From Halobacterium rubrum (GTDB lineage Archaea; Halobacteriota; Halobacteria; Halobacteriales; Halobacteriaceae), in contig NZ_JAJQQZ010000002.1 of the NCBI RefSeq assembly GCF_021729015.1, positions 186,001 through 250,000 on the forward strand: a DNA stretch of 64,000 bases, read 5' to 3'. Within the stretch, counting starts at the first letter, position 1; each line of letters begins with the position of its first letter. The notes under the pieces were generated by a model. That model made no database searches, was not told where the DNA came from, and saw nothing but the letters and a program-made list of their open reading frames with translations. The position numbers and the translations under genes are program-made. Positions 1 to 8,623 of this stretch are shown here, piece after piece.

Positions 1-409
1 CTTCGTACAGCTCGGCGTCGCGGGCGACCGCGTCATCAGCGTCTCCTTCCCCCGCGAGCGTCCGATAGACGCCGGCACCGACCACGAACTACTGGACCGC
101 GTCGGCGACTACCTCGCCGGCGCCGAAGACGACTTCGCGGACGTCCCCGTCGGGCTGACGCTCCCGACCGACCAGCGCCGCGTCCTCGAGGCCATCCGGA
201 ACGTCCCCTACGGCGAGCGCATCGACGTCGAACTCGCCGCCCGAATGACCCCCGACCTCGACCACGACAGCGAGGACGGCCGGCGAACCGTCCGGGACGC
301 CCTCACCGCCAACCCCGTCCCGCCGTTCGTCCCCGACCACCGCGTCGACGGCGCACCCAGCGGCGCCCCCGACCGCGTCGCACGGGCCTTCAGAGAGCTC
401 GAAGCCTAG
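1..409 (+). CDS. MGMT/ATL-like DNA-binding domain protein, 5' end outside window
   Basis: Partial; the reading frame is open from the first base and stops at 407-409. The last ~80 residues resemble the C-terminal domain of O6-methylguanine-DNA methyltransferases, the part that binds the DNA minor groove and carries the acceptor Cys. The segment that is normally NPxPxxVPCHRV reads [14 protein letters not shown] here, so the alkyl-accepting Cys is Asp (codon 335-337). Family knowledge: MGMT relatives without the Cys, such as the bacterial ATL proteins that carry Trp there, bind alkylated DNA without repairing it. I infer a non-catalytic lesion-binding or unrelated DNA-binding role. The gene ends tail to tail with the transducer gene, overlapping it by 4 bases. 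Confidence 0.7.
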   Translation, partial: FVQLGVAGDRVISVSFPRERPIDAGTDHELLDRVGDYLAGAEDDFADVPVGLTLPTDQRRVLEAIRNVPYGERIDVELAARMTPDLDHDSEDGRRTVRDALTANPVPPFVPDHRVDGAPSGAPDRVARAFRELEA

Positions 410-2007
410 TCGCCCGCGCGCTCGGTCGGCTGCCGCCGGTGTCCCTCCAGATTCGCCGCCTCCACCGCCGATAGCGTGAACGACGACAGCTGGTCGTCGA
501 GAGTCGTCGTCCGGTCCGCGAGCGTCTCGACCCGGTCTGTAACCGTCTCCACGACCTCGCGCTGGCGTCCACCGGCCGACACGGCCGCCGCCGCGACGTC
601 GGTCGTCTCCTCGCTCTCGGCCCGCACCTCGCTGGTGACGGCCGCCACCTGCTCGGCGGTCTGCGCCTGGTCGTCGGCCGCCGACGCGATGGACTGCACG
701 CCCTGCTCGGCGTCCGACACGGCGTCGACGGCGTCCCCGACCGCGTCCACGGTCTCCTCGACGGCGTCCACGCCCGCGTCGACGCGCTCGTCGGTCGCCT
801 CGATGGCGTCCGCGACGGCCTCCGCCTCCGCCTCGACCTCGTCGATGGTCGCCGCGATGTCCTCGACGGCCTCACCGGTCTCCCCCGCGAGGTCCTTGAC
901 CTCGTCGGCGACCACGGCGAACCCGTCGCCGTCCTCGTCGGCACGGGCGGCCTCGATGTTCGCGTTCAGCGCCAGCATGTTCGTCTGCTCGGCGACGTCC
1001 TCGATGAGTTCGACCATCTCCCGGATGCGGTCCATCTCGCCGACCAGCCGGTCGACCGCCTCCCGCGACGTCGACATCTCCGCCTGAATGGCTTCCATCG
1101 CGTCGATGGCCGCCGTCGCCGACTCACCACCCTCACGGCCGAGCTCGGCCGCCCGCGACGCGTCGGCCGCGACCTCGTCGGACTGCGCCGCCACCTCCTC
1201 GACGGTCGCGGACAGCGACTGCACCTCCGACTCCACCTCACCGAGGCGCTCGCGCTGGGCCACGACCGCGTCGTCGATGGCTTCCACCGCCTCCACTGCG
1301 CGCTCGTTCGCGTCCTCGGCGTCGGTCGTGTCCTCGGCGAGCGCTGTCGCCGTCTCGTCGACTGCCGAACCGAACCGCCGCACGTCGCCGAGGGTCGCGT
1401 CGAGGTCGGCCAGCATCTCGTTGCCCGCCTCGGCGATGCGCGCCATCGGCCCGCTGTCGGTGTCCTCGTCAAGCCGCACCGTGAGGTCGCCGTCCGCCGC
1501 CACCGACAGCGTCTCCGCGTACGCGTCGGCCTGCGCCTCCAGCGACTCCAGGAGGGCGCGCGTCTCCTCGCGTGCCGCCTCGGCCTCCTCCCGGGCCGAT
1601 TCGGCGGCCTCCGTCGCGTCCTCCGCCTCGGCCTGTGCGCGTTCCGCTTCCTCGATGCGCGACTCGAGGTTGTCTCGCACGTCGGTCAAGGCTGCGGCGA
1701 GGTCACCGAGTTCGTCCCGCCGGTCGTCGTCGAACGTCGCCGAGAAGTCGCCGTCGGCGAGCCGCTTCGCGTTCGCCGTCATCTCGTTGGACGCCCCGAT
1801 GAGTTCGAAACTGACGACGAGCACCATCGAGACCATCGTCACGAACGCAATCAACCACCCGCCCAGCGCGGGCACGAGTGCCCCGGGGAACACGGCGGCG
1901 ATGACCACCAGTGCCACCAGCGAAGCCACGCCGTAGCTCGCCAGCACCTCGTACAGCATCCGCTCCTGGACACGAGCCGGGAACAGTTCGACAGGATCCA
2001 CGTTCAT
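406..2007 (-). CDS. Htr-type methyl-accepting transducer without an extracytoplasmic sensor domain
   Basis: A 533-residue chemotaxis/phototaxis transducer. Two membrane helices lie at about residues 22-40 and 48-68, separated by only a few residues, so there is no room for an extracellular ligand domain. HAMP regions follow at ~70-125 and ~170-210 ([16 protein letters not shown]), then a long Ala/Glu-rich coiled coil with the MCP hairpin tip ([17 protein letters not shown], then [13 protein letters not shown]) that contacts CheW and CheA. A start at 2007 puts the first helix near the N-terminus; an in-frame extension to 2067 adds a non-membrane leader and is less likely. HtrI, which borrows sensing from a rhodopsin partner, has a similar layout, but no rhodopsin gene is present here. 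The signal is unknown. Confidence 0.88.
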   Translation of the reverse strand: MNVDPVELFPARVQERMLYEVLASYGVASLVALVVIAAVFPGALVPALGGWLIAFVTMVSMVLVVSFELIGASNEMTANAKRLADGDFSATFDDDRRDELGDLAAALTDVRDNLESRIEEAERAQAEAEDATEAAESAREEAEAAREETRALLESLEAQADAYAETLSVAADGDLTVRLDEDTDSGPMARIAEAGNEMLADLDATLGDVRRFGSAVDETATALAEDTTDAEDANERAVEAVEAIDDAVVAQRERLGEVESEVQSLSATVEEVAAQSDEVAADASRAAELGREGGESATAAIDAMEAIQAEMSTSREAVDRLVGEMDRIREMVELIEDVAEQTNMLALNANIEAARADEDGDGFAVVADEVKDLAGETGEAVEDIAATIDEVEAEAEAVADAIEATDERVDAGVDAVEETVDAVGDAVDAVSDAEQGVQSIASAADDQAQTAEQVAAVTSEVRAESEETTDVAAAAVSAGGRQREVVETVTDRVETLADRTTTLDDQLSSFTLSAVEAANLEGHRRQPTERAGD

Positions 2008-2067
2008 GGGCTGCCACTCACCACTAGATAGGCATAATGTTGTGCAATACGTATCATGTATTGACAT

Positions 2068-2727
2068 TTACTGCGCGTGGACGCCGAACTCGACGGCGTT
2101 CACGACGTAGTGCGCGACCACAGCCGCGAGCAGGCTGTCGGTTACGATGAACACGCCCGCCAGCACCAGCCCCAGTAGCGCCGTGACGGTCACCCCAGCG
2201 ACACCCTGCGCGGTGTGGGAGGCGCCGAAAAGGACGCTTGCGGCCACCGCGAGCAGCCACGGCGACACCCCGAGCCCGGTCGCGAGCGCCCCGACGAGCA
2301 CGCCACGGAAGAGCAGTTCCTCGAACCCCGCGACCACCGGCAAGGCGACGAAGAAGAGGAACACCCACCCCCGGGGCGTCTCGGGCGTCAGCGCCGCCCG
2401 GAGTGACTCGTCGTAGCCGGCGCCCGCCGCGTCGAACACTCGTGCGAGCGCGTCGTTTCCGGCGGCGAGCGCGACGCCAGCGCCGGCGCCGACGGCCGCC
2501 GCTTCGACGGACAGTCCCGGCCGGACGGCCGACAGCGGCACCGACGCCAGCCACCCAGCGGCCGCCACGACGACGCCGAGCACGACCTGCGTGCCCGCCG
2601 TGTTCGCCAGCAGCGCGACCGGCGGCAGGTCGACGCGGTCGAGCAGGCGGGCGGACCGCCGCGTCATCGCCACCACGGCGACCGACAGCACCACCGCGAA
2701 CGCCCCGAAGGCGACCCAGTCGGTCAT
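2068..2727 (-). CDS. CPBP-family intramembrane glutamic protease
   Basis: A 219-residue hydrophobic protein with about six membrane spans. The CPBP (Abi/CAAX-type) motifs are intact: EExxxR as FEELLFRG (E136, E137, R141), FxxxH as FGASH (H171) and HxxxN as HYVVN (H206, N210). Family members cleave membrane substrates or prenylated peptides; the archaeal substrate is unknown. I use the ATG at 2727; a GTG nine bases upstream is also possible. It lies downstream of the MFS gene on the same strand with a 72-base gap, so co-transcription is possible. Confidence 0.88.
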   Translation of the reverse strand: MTDWVAFGAFAVVLSVAVVAMTRRSARLLDRVDLPPVALLANTAGTQVVLGVVVAAAGWLASVPLSAVRPGLSVEAAAVGAGAGVALAAGNDALARVFDAAGAGYDESLRAALTPETPRGWVFLFFVALPVVAGFEELLFRGVLVGALATGLGVSPWLLAVAASVLFGASHTAQGVAGVTVTALLGLVLAGVFIVTDSLLAAVVAHYVVNAVEFGVHAQ

Positions 2728-2799
2728 CGACAGCACTGACGGCCCGCCCCCTCAGAAGCGTGACGGTCCCTGGTGCCGAGTGGAAGGACACGCACGCTG

Positions 2800-4074
2800 T
2801 CAGTCTGCCGCAGTCGGCGCCAGACTGTCGTCCTCGTCGCCGTCCTCGCTGCCGTCGCCCGCGCCCGTGGCCCGGACCGGGTCGACGGCTAGCCAGAGCA
2901 CGCCGCCGACGCCGGCGAGCGCGACGCCCGTCGCCGCGAAGAACCACAGCGGCCCGAGGGCGTCGACGAATCTACCGCTGACGAGGGTCGCCGTGCCGGA
3001 CGCCAGCGACAGCGCCATCGACGCGCCCGAGAGCACCGTCGCGCGGCCGACGTCGGCGATGCGGTCGTTGAGGTACTGGTCGCGCAGCGGCCGCACCACG
3101 GTCTGGACGCTGCGGTTCAGGAAGAACACGGGCACGACGAGCGCGGGAACGAACGCCACGCTCGCGTACGCCAGCCCGTACACCGGCACGAGCAGCGCGA
3201 ACACGCGTCGCGTCCCGAGCGCGTCCCGGACCCAGCCGGCGGTGCTGGCGGCGCCGGCCGAGACGAGTTTGAACGCCGCGAACATGCCACCGAGCGCGGC
3301 GACCGGGACGCCGACCTGCTCGGCGACCGGGGACTCGTAGGGACGCGTCACCGCGAACAGGACGTGGAAGACGGCGACGTACGCGACCACCCAGCGGACT
3401 TCGGGGCGGGCGGCCTGCACGCGGAGCATCTCGACGGCCTCGCGCACGGTGAAGGCGTCGTCCCCCGGCCGGTCGTCGTCGTCGCCGGCCGCGTCGTCGA
3501 CGCTCTCGGGGTCCGCGCCGACGGCGGCGGCGGGCAGCGACAGCACGAGCGGGACGCCGACCGCCGACAGCGCGGCGTTCGCGAGCAGCGGCACCGCCCA
3601 GCCGAAGCCGACCAGCCAGCCGGCCGCGACGGCCGTGGCGGCCGACGTCAGGAGGACGACGGTGCTGCCCCGGCCGCTGAGCCGGGTGTACTCGTCGTCG
3701 TCGCCGTCGGCGGCGAGGAACTCGTAGAGCCACGCCTGCTCGGTGCCCGAGCGGAACGCCCAGCCGAACGCCCAGACGGCGTACAGGACGACGTACTGGG
3801 TGGGCGTCTGGAGGAAGACGAAGACGCCGAGCGCGCCGGCGCTGATGGCGTTGCCGGCGGCGAGGCTGGCCCGTCGGCCGATCCGGTCCCCGAGGTAGCC
3901 GGTGGGAATCTCGGCGGCGAGCAGCGCGAACGCGAACACGCCCTGCGTCAGGCCGACGACGCCCCACCCGAACTCCCGCTGGAGGTAGAGCAGGCCGACG
4001 GGGAGGTAGAAGCCGTACGCGGTGGTAGCGAGGTAGGCGTAGTACCGCCAGAGCGTCCGTCGGTCGGCGTCCAT
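2800..4074 (-). CDS. MFS transporter
   Basis: A 424-residue major facilitator superfamily permease with about 12 predicted membrane helices. The loop between helices 2 and 3 carries the family signature GYLGDRIGRR. A very acidic loop sits between the two six-helix halves (around DDAAGDDDDRPGDD), and the C-terminus is an acidic tail, as expected for a haloarchaeal cytoplasmic segment. The substrate cannot be inferred. The promoter lies in the gap to the right; an AT-richer stretch around 4097-4107 is at the right distance for a TATA element. Confidence 0.87.
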   Translation of the reverse strand: MDADRRTLWRYYAYLATTAYGFYLPVGLLYLQREFGWGVVGLTQGVFAFALLAAEIPTGYLGDRIGRRASLAAGNAISAGALGVFVFLQTPTQYVVLYAVWAFGWAFRSGTEQAWLYEFLAADGDDDEYTRLSGRGSTVVLLTSAATAVAAGWLVGFGWAVPLLANAALSAVGVPLVLSLPAAAVGADPESVDDAAGDDDDRPGDDAFTVREAVEMLRVQAARPEVRWVVAYVAVFHVLFAVTRPYESPVAEQVGVPVAALGGMFAAFKLVSAGAASTAGWVRDALGTRRVFALLVPVYGLAYASVAFVPALVVPVFFLNRSVQTVVRPLRDQYLNDRIADVGRATVLSGASMALSLASGTATLVSGRFVDALGPLWFFAATGVALAGVGGVLWLAVDPVRATGAGDGSEDGDEDDSLAPTAAD

Positions 4075-4393
4075 CGAACGGAGACACGGGAGTCACCGCA
4101 AAAGTCGTTCCCGAGAGCCAGTTTTAGTAGAAAATTCGACAAGAAGGTGTGCGCAGCCTGATTCCACAGCCGGCAGACTATAGCAACCTCGAAACCCGGT
4201 GGGCTACGGCAATCTCCACACCCGTGGCTGTCCGAGAATACCCACCGCGAGCGAACGGAGTGAGCGAGCGGGGAGTTTTTGGCGTCCTGCTGAGCGTAGC
4301 GAAGCAGGGCTCGGGAGATCTGTGCTCTCCCGGCGTAGCTTTTTGCGAGAGAGGTCGCCGGAGGCCGCCTCTCGAAGTAAAAAGGTACTACTT
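4075..4393. other. Gene-free gap with several hairpin-forming sequences
   Basis: The only stretch above 300 bases without a gene. The right half, which follows the lon stop, holds consecutive inverted repeats: cctgct/agcagg (4286-4291 with 4303-4308), cgggag/ctcccg (4312-4317 with 4327-4332), and an imperfect one around 4345-4374. A GAGCGA-type repeat lies at 4248-4271. Plus-strand T5 runs occur near 4276 and 4342. The left half holds the MFS promoter region and no convincing open frame with haloarchaeal codon use. I see no tRNA. Confidence 0.6.
4378..4384 (-). terminator. T-run terminator of lon
   Basis: On the minus strand a run of five T follows the lon stop codon by about ten bases. Archaeal RNA polymerase terminates at such T-runs without needing a hairpin. 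The hairpin series further downstream may protect or process the 3' end. Confidence 0.5.
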
Positions 4394-6472
4394 CTACTGC
4401 GGACTCGGGCTGCCGCCAGTCGTCCCGGATTCGGCGCCGCCCTCGAGGGCCTTGCCGGTGATGGACTTGAGGCGGTCGACGAGCGAGTCCTTCTCGGGTT
4501 CGCCGACGAGCGCGACGTCGAGCACTTCCGAGATGTGGGAGACGGGGATGATCTCGATCTGTTCCTCGTACTCGTCCTCGATCATCACGTCGTTCTCGTT
4601 GGCCTTCGGGATGATGACGCGGCTGCAGCCGGCCTTGGCGGCGGCCTCGATCTTGTGGGTGACGCCGCCGACCGGGAGCACGTCGCCGCGGACCGAGAGG
4701 CTGCCGGTCATCGCGAGGTCCTGTGCGACGGGAATCTCCTCCAGCGCGCTGATGACGGCCGTGGCGACCGTGATGGAGGCGGAGTCGCCGTCGACGCCGC
4801 CCTCGCCGGCCTGCACGAACTGGATGTGGGTGTCCTTCTCGGACATGTTCTCGTCGCTGAACTTCTTGATGATGGCGGAGACGTTCTCGACTGCCTCCTC
4901 GGCCATCTCCTGGAGCTGGCCGGTCGCGTAGATGCGGCCCTCCTCCTGGCTCTGTGCGGGCGTGATCTCGGCCATCACGGGCAACATGATGCCGGAGTCG
5001 CCGCCCATGACGGCGAGGCCGTTGACGCGGCCGACCGCGTCGCCGTCCGAGACCTTGAGCTCGTAGTCCTTGCGGCGCTCGATGTAGTTGTCCACGAACT
5101 GCTGTTCGATGGACCGCGAGCGCTTCTTCGCCTCGAGGACGTCGTCGCGGCGCGTGAGCTCGTGGCCCTCGGAGCGCGCGATGTCGCCGGCGACCCGGAC
5201 GAGGCCACCGAGGTCACGCAGCTTCAGCGTGAGGTGGTCCTTCCGGCCCGCACGGCGCTTCGCCTCCAGGATGAGCTCCCGGACAGCCTCCGGGTGGAAG
5301 TGCGGGAGGTTCCCGTCCTTGTCGACCTCCTGGGCGATGAACCGCGCGTACTTCCGGCGCATCTCCGGGGTGTCCTCGATGGTGTCCTCCATGTACACCT
5401 CGTAGCCGTACCCCTTGATGCGGGAGCGCAGCGCCGGGTGCATGTTCTCCATGGCGTCCATGTTCCCGGCGGCGACCATGATGAAGTCACACGGCACCGG
5501 CTCGGTCTGCACCATCGCACCCGAGGAGCGCTCGCTCTGGCCAGTGATGCCGAACTCGCCCTCCTGGATGGCGGTCATCAGCTTCTGCTGGGACCGCACG
5601 TCGAGCGTGTTGATCTCGTCGATGAACAACACGCCCTTGTTGGCTTTCTGGATGGCGCCGGCCTCGACCCGGTCGTGGCTCGGCGTCTCCATGCCGCCGG
5701 ACTGGAACGGGTCGTGGCGGACGTCACCGAGCATCGCGCCGGCGTGGGCGCCCGTGGCGTCCTCGAACGGCGCGACCTGGCGGTCGGCGTTGTTGATGAG
5801 GAGCTTCGGCACCATCGCGTCGCTGCCCCGGTTCGAGTACCGGAACGCGAGGTAGATGACGCCGGCCGCCAGAATGCCCAGAAGGGGCTGGCGGGCCATC
5901 AGCAGCGCGTACCCGACAACCAGCAGGATGATGATCCACATGAGGAACGACCGCATCTGGTTGCGTTTGCGGGCTTCCTCCTGGTGTGCCTCGACGATCT
6001 GTTCGCCCTTCCCCGCCGGGACGGTGCGGACCTTCGGCTCGTTGGAGTCCTCGGGGTTGTGGTAGACGAGGACGTCCTGCAGGCTCTCCTTCGGGAGGAG
6101 GTGGCTCATCGCCTTCGCCAGCAGGGACTTCCCCGTGCCCGGGGACCCGATCATCATCACGTGGCGGTGCTGTTTCGCCGCGCGCATGACGATCTCGCGG
6201 GCCGCCTCCTGCCCGATGACCTGGTCGACGAGTCGGTCGGGGACCTTGATGTCCGACGTGTCGTCGATTTTCAGGCCGCCGAGCAGGTCGTCCTCGGCGT
6301 TTTCTTCGTCAATGGACACGTCGCCTTCGACGCCGACGTCACTCCCGAGGTCCTCCAGGTCCTCGACGTCCTCACGGACGTCGGGCTCGGGACCGCCCTC
6401 TCTGGGGCCGTCGTCCTGACCGTCGGGGGGGTCGTCGCGAAGGGGCGCGTCCTTCGTCGATTCGTTGCTCAT
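4394..6472 (-). CDS. lonB: Archaeal membrane-anchored Lon protease (LonB)
   Basis: A 692-residue ATP-dependent protease. After an acidic ~75-residue N-terminal tail comes the AAA+ module with Walker A GSPGTGKS (109-116) and Walker B GVLFIDEIN. Two membrane helices (about 176-193 and 197-212) are inserted between Walker A and Walker B, the hallmark of archaeal LonB. The C-terminal domain carries the Ser-Lys dyad: S564 in GVDGDSAS and K607 in VTHKIEAA. It acts at the inner face of the membrane; in Haloferax, LonB is essential and controls carotenoid synthesis through phytoene synthase. I chose the ATG at 6472 because the longer frame adds a basic leader unlike the acidic start. It is transcribed divergently from nadM. 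Confidence 0.97.
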   Translation of the reverse strand: MSNESTKDAPLRDDPPDGQDDGPREGGPEPDVREDVEDLEDLGSDVGVEGDVSIDEENAEDDLLGGLKIDDTSDIKVPDRLVDQVIGQEAAREIVMRAAKQHRHVMMIGSPGTGKSLLAKAMSHLLPKESLQDVLVYHNPEDSNEPKVRTVPAGKGEQIVEAHQEEARKRNQMRSFLMWIIILLVVGYALLMARQPLLGILAAGVIYLAFRYSNRGSDAMVPKLLINNADRQVAPFEDATGAHAGAMLGDVRHDPFQSGGMETPSHDRVEAGAIQKANKGVLFIDEINTLDVRSQQKLMTAIQEGEFGITGQSERSSGAMVQTEPVPCDFIMVAAGNMDAMENMHPALRSRIKGYGYEVYMEDTIEDTPEMRRKYARFIAQEVDKDGNLPHFHPEAVRELILEAKRRAGRKDHLTLKLRDLGGLVRVAGDIARSEGHELTRRDDVLEAKKRSRSIEQQFVDNYIERRKDYELKVSDGDAVGRVNGLAVMGGDSGIMLPVMAEITPAQSQEEGRIYATGQLQEMAEEAVENVSAIIKKFSDENMSEKDTHIQFVQAGEGGVDGDSASITVATAVISALEEIPVAQDLAMTGSLSVRGDVLPVGGVTHKIEAAAKAGCSRVIIPKANENDVMIEDEYEEQIEIIPVSHISEVLDVALVGEPEKDSLVDRLKSITGKALEGGAESGTTGGSPSPQ

Positions 6473-6650
6473 AGAAGTTGGTTCGACACCAGAAACCACG
6501 GGTGGGCGACTGATATACTTTCTCCCTCGAAACGTCACCTAATCGGCCGTTTTCGCCGCCTTCGGGCCTCCTACTCCACGTTCGGAGTTTGGGGTGTCGG
6601 GCCGGACTCGCCATTCTTATGGTCGCCGGTCGGGTTCGTCTACGCGAGAG

Positions 6651-7199
6651 ATGACTCGCGGGTTCTACATCGGCCGGTTCCAGCCGTATCACGCCGGCCA
6701 CCACCGCGTCGTCGAACAGATCGCCACAGAGGTCGACGAGCTGGTGGTCGGCATCGGGAGCGCCGGCGACTCCCACTCGGCCCGGAACCCGTTCACGGCC
6801 GGTGAGCGGATCGAGATGATCACGAAGGCGCTCGTGGACTTCGACCTGGTGACGTACGCCGTCCCCATCGAGGACCTCGACCGGAACGCCGTCTGGGTGA
6901 GTCACGTGCAGTCGATGAGCCCGAAGTTCGACGTGGCGTACTCGAACAACCCGCTCGTGATTCGGCTGTTCGACGAGGCCGACGTGGAGGTCCGGCAGTC
7001 CCCGATGTACGACCGGGACGTCCTGGAGGGCGCCGAAATCCGCGACCGGATGGTCGAGGGCGGCGACTGGGAGAGCCTGGTGCCGGACGCCGTCGAGGAG
7101 GTCGTGGCGGAGATCGACGGCGTCGAGCGCATCCAGCACGTGACCGACACGGACGCGAACGGCGAGGACCCGAACAGCGACGACCCGAACCCCGAGTAG
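6651..7199 (+). CDS. nadM: Nicotinamide-nucleotide adenylyltransferase (archaeal NadM type)
   Basis: A 182-residue nucleotidyltransferase that joins NMN and ATP to make NAD+. The N-terminus GFYIGRFQPYHAGHH contains the HxGH nucleotide-binding motif. The late motif, usually ISGTxIR, is LEGAEIRDRM here. The C-terminus is extended by an acidic tail after residue ~165. The ATG at 6651 places the Rossmann strand at the start of the protein; an AT-rich element near 6613-6620 (ttctta) sits about 33 bases upstream, consistent with a leaderless or short-leader mRNA. The three plus-strand genes from here to 8623 are closely spaced. Confidence 0.95.
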   Translation: MTRGFYIGRFQPYHAGHHRVVEQIATEVDELVVGIGSAGDSHSARNPFTAGERIEMITKALVDFDLVTYAVPIEDLDRNAVWVSHVQSMSPKFDVAYSNNPLVIRLFDEADVEVRQSPMYDRDVLEGAEIRDRMVEGGDWESLVPDAVEEVVAEIDGVERIQHVTDTDANGEDPNSDDPNPE

Positions 7200-7247
7200 C
7201 GCGCGGAGGGCGGGGGCTTTTCGGTCGGCGCGTTCCAACGCCAGCAC

Positions 7248-8003
7248 ATGATAACGCTGAGTTCCGACTTCGGGTCGCCGTATCCGGCGGCGATGAAGGG
7301 CGTCGCGCTCCAGTCGACGGACGCCCGGCTGGTGGACGTCGCCCACGACTTCCCCCGGCAGGACGTGCGCGCGGCGGCGTTCTGGCTGCGGGAGGTGCTG
7401 CCGTACTTCCCGCCGGCCGTCCACCTGGTGGTGGTCGACCCGGATGTCGGCACGGATCGTGCGGCCGTCGTGGTGCGGGCGGGCAAGCACGCGTTCGTCG
7501 CGCCGGACAACGGCGTGGCGGTTCCCGCCGCCCGCCGCATCGCCGAGGACGTCGAGGTGTTCGAGCTCGACGTCGACGACCCGGCGAGTTCGACCTTCCA
7601 CGGCCGGGACGTGTTCGCACCGGCGGCAGCTGACGTTCACGAGCGTGGCGTCGACACGTTCCACCAGTACCCCGGGTACGAGCGTACCGACGACTACGAG
7701 GCCGTCTCGTTCCCGGAGCCCGAGCTGGCCAGCGACGAGATCGTCGGCGAGGTGCTGGTCGTCGACGGCTTCGGGAACGCCGTCACGAACGTCCCCGGGC
7801 GCGTGCTCGACGGCCGGTTCGGCGACGAGGTACGGGTAGACGGTGAGCCGGCGCCGGTCGCGCGGTCGTACGCGCACGTCGGCGCCGGCCAGCGGCTCGT
7901 CACGGTCGGCAGCCACGGGAACGTCGAACTCGCCGTGAATCGCGGGCGCGGCGACGACGCGTTCGACGTCGCCGTCGGCGACGAGGTGGCGGTGTCGTGG
8001 TGA
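7248..8003 (+). CDS. SAM hydrolase / S-adenosyl-L-methionine hydroxide adenosyltransferase (DUF62)
   Basis: A 251-residue member of the family that uses water (hydroxide) to split S-adenosylmethionine into adenosine and methionine, related to the bacterial fluorinase and chlorinase. Visible conserved stretches are LSSDFGSPY at the N-terminus, VDPDVGTDR, FVAPDNGV, FHGRDVFAPAAA and, in the C-terminal domain, DGFGNAVTN and GSHGNVELAVN. The Asp in SDFG and the Arg/His around GTDR and FHGRD are the usual substrate and water ligands. It follows nadM by 48 bases and overlaps the TRIC gene by 7, suggesting one transcript. A role in SAM turnover is inferred. Confidence 0.9.
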   Translation: MITLSSDFGSPYPAAMKGVALQSTDARLVDVAHDFPRQDVRAAAFWLREVLPYFPPAVHLVVVDPDVGTDRAAVVVRAGKHAFVAPDNGVAVPAARRIAEDVEVFELDVDDPASSTFHGRDVFAPAAADVHERGVDTFHQYPGYERTDDYEAVSFPEPELASDEIVGEVLVVDGFGNAVTNVPGRVLDGRFGDEVRVDGEPAPVARSYAHVGAGQRLVTVGSHGNVELAVNRGRGDDAFDVAVGDEVAVSW

Positions 8004-8623
8004 CGCCGTTCGACGTGATGAACGCAGTCGGGCTGGTCGCGTTCGCCACCGTCGGCTCCCTGAAGGCCGTCGACGCCGAGTTCGACGTGCTCGGCGTCGC
8101 GGTGCTGGGCGTGCTGACGGCGCTGGGCGGCGGCGCCACCCGGGACGTGCTCGTCGGCCGGATGCCGGCGATGCTGCAGTCCACCACCGACGTCGGGTTC
8201 GCGCTCGGGGGCGTGCTGCTGGCCGTCGTGCTGGCGCGGCGCCTCGGCACCGGCCTGCTCGACCACCCCGCCGTCGTCGTGCCGGACGCCGTCGGGCTGG
8301 CAGCGTTCGCCGCGACGGGTGCGCTCGTCGGCGTCGAAGCCGGCGCGTCACCGTTCGGCGTCGTCGTCCTCGGGACGATTACGGGCGTGGGCGGCGGCCT
8401 CGTCTCGGACGTCCTGCTGCAGCGCGTGCCGTTCGTGCTCGCCGAGGACTTCTACGCCACCTGCGCCGTCACCGGGAGCGCCGCTCTCTGGGCCGTCACG
8501 GCGGCCGGCGGCTCCCCGACCGCCGGCACCGCCGCCTGTGCGGGGCTGACGTTCGCGCTGCGCCTGCTCGCCATCAGGTTCGACTGGCGGCTGCCGACGG
8601 TGCGGCTCAGCGCAGCGACGTAA
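7997..8623 (+). CDS. TRIC-family (UPF0126) cation channel
   Basis: A 208-residue membrane protein with about seven helices made of two repeats, each with the Gly-rich kink and charged residues typical of UPF0126/TRIC proteins: GGGATRDVLVGR in the first half and GVGGGLVSDVLLQR in the second. Prokaryotic TRIC channels form homotrimers that conduct K+ or Na+; some bacterial members were later linked to glycine transport. It starts with GTG inside the end of the SAM hydrolase gene (7-base overlap), so translation is probably coupled. Its 3' end overlaps the convergent APC gene by 17 bases. Confidence 0.88.
   Translation: MVTPFDVMNAVGLVAFATVGSLKAVDAEFDVLGVAVLGVLTALGGGATRDVLVGRMPAMLQSTTDVGFALGGVLLAVVLARRLGTGLLDHPAVVVPDAVGLAAFAATGALVGVEAGASPFGVVVLGTITGVGGGLVSDVLLQRVPFVLAEDFYATCAVTGSAALWAVTAAGGSPTAGTAACAGLTFALRLLAIRFDWRLPTVRLSAAT

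Noticed and set aside
4149-4931. Possible plus-strand coding frame through the gap and lon
   Set aside because: No protein motif, includes hairpins and the antisense of the lon C-terminus.
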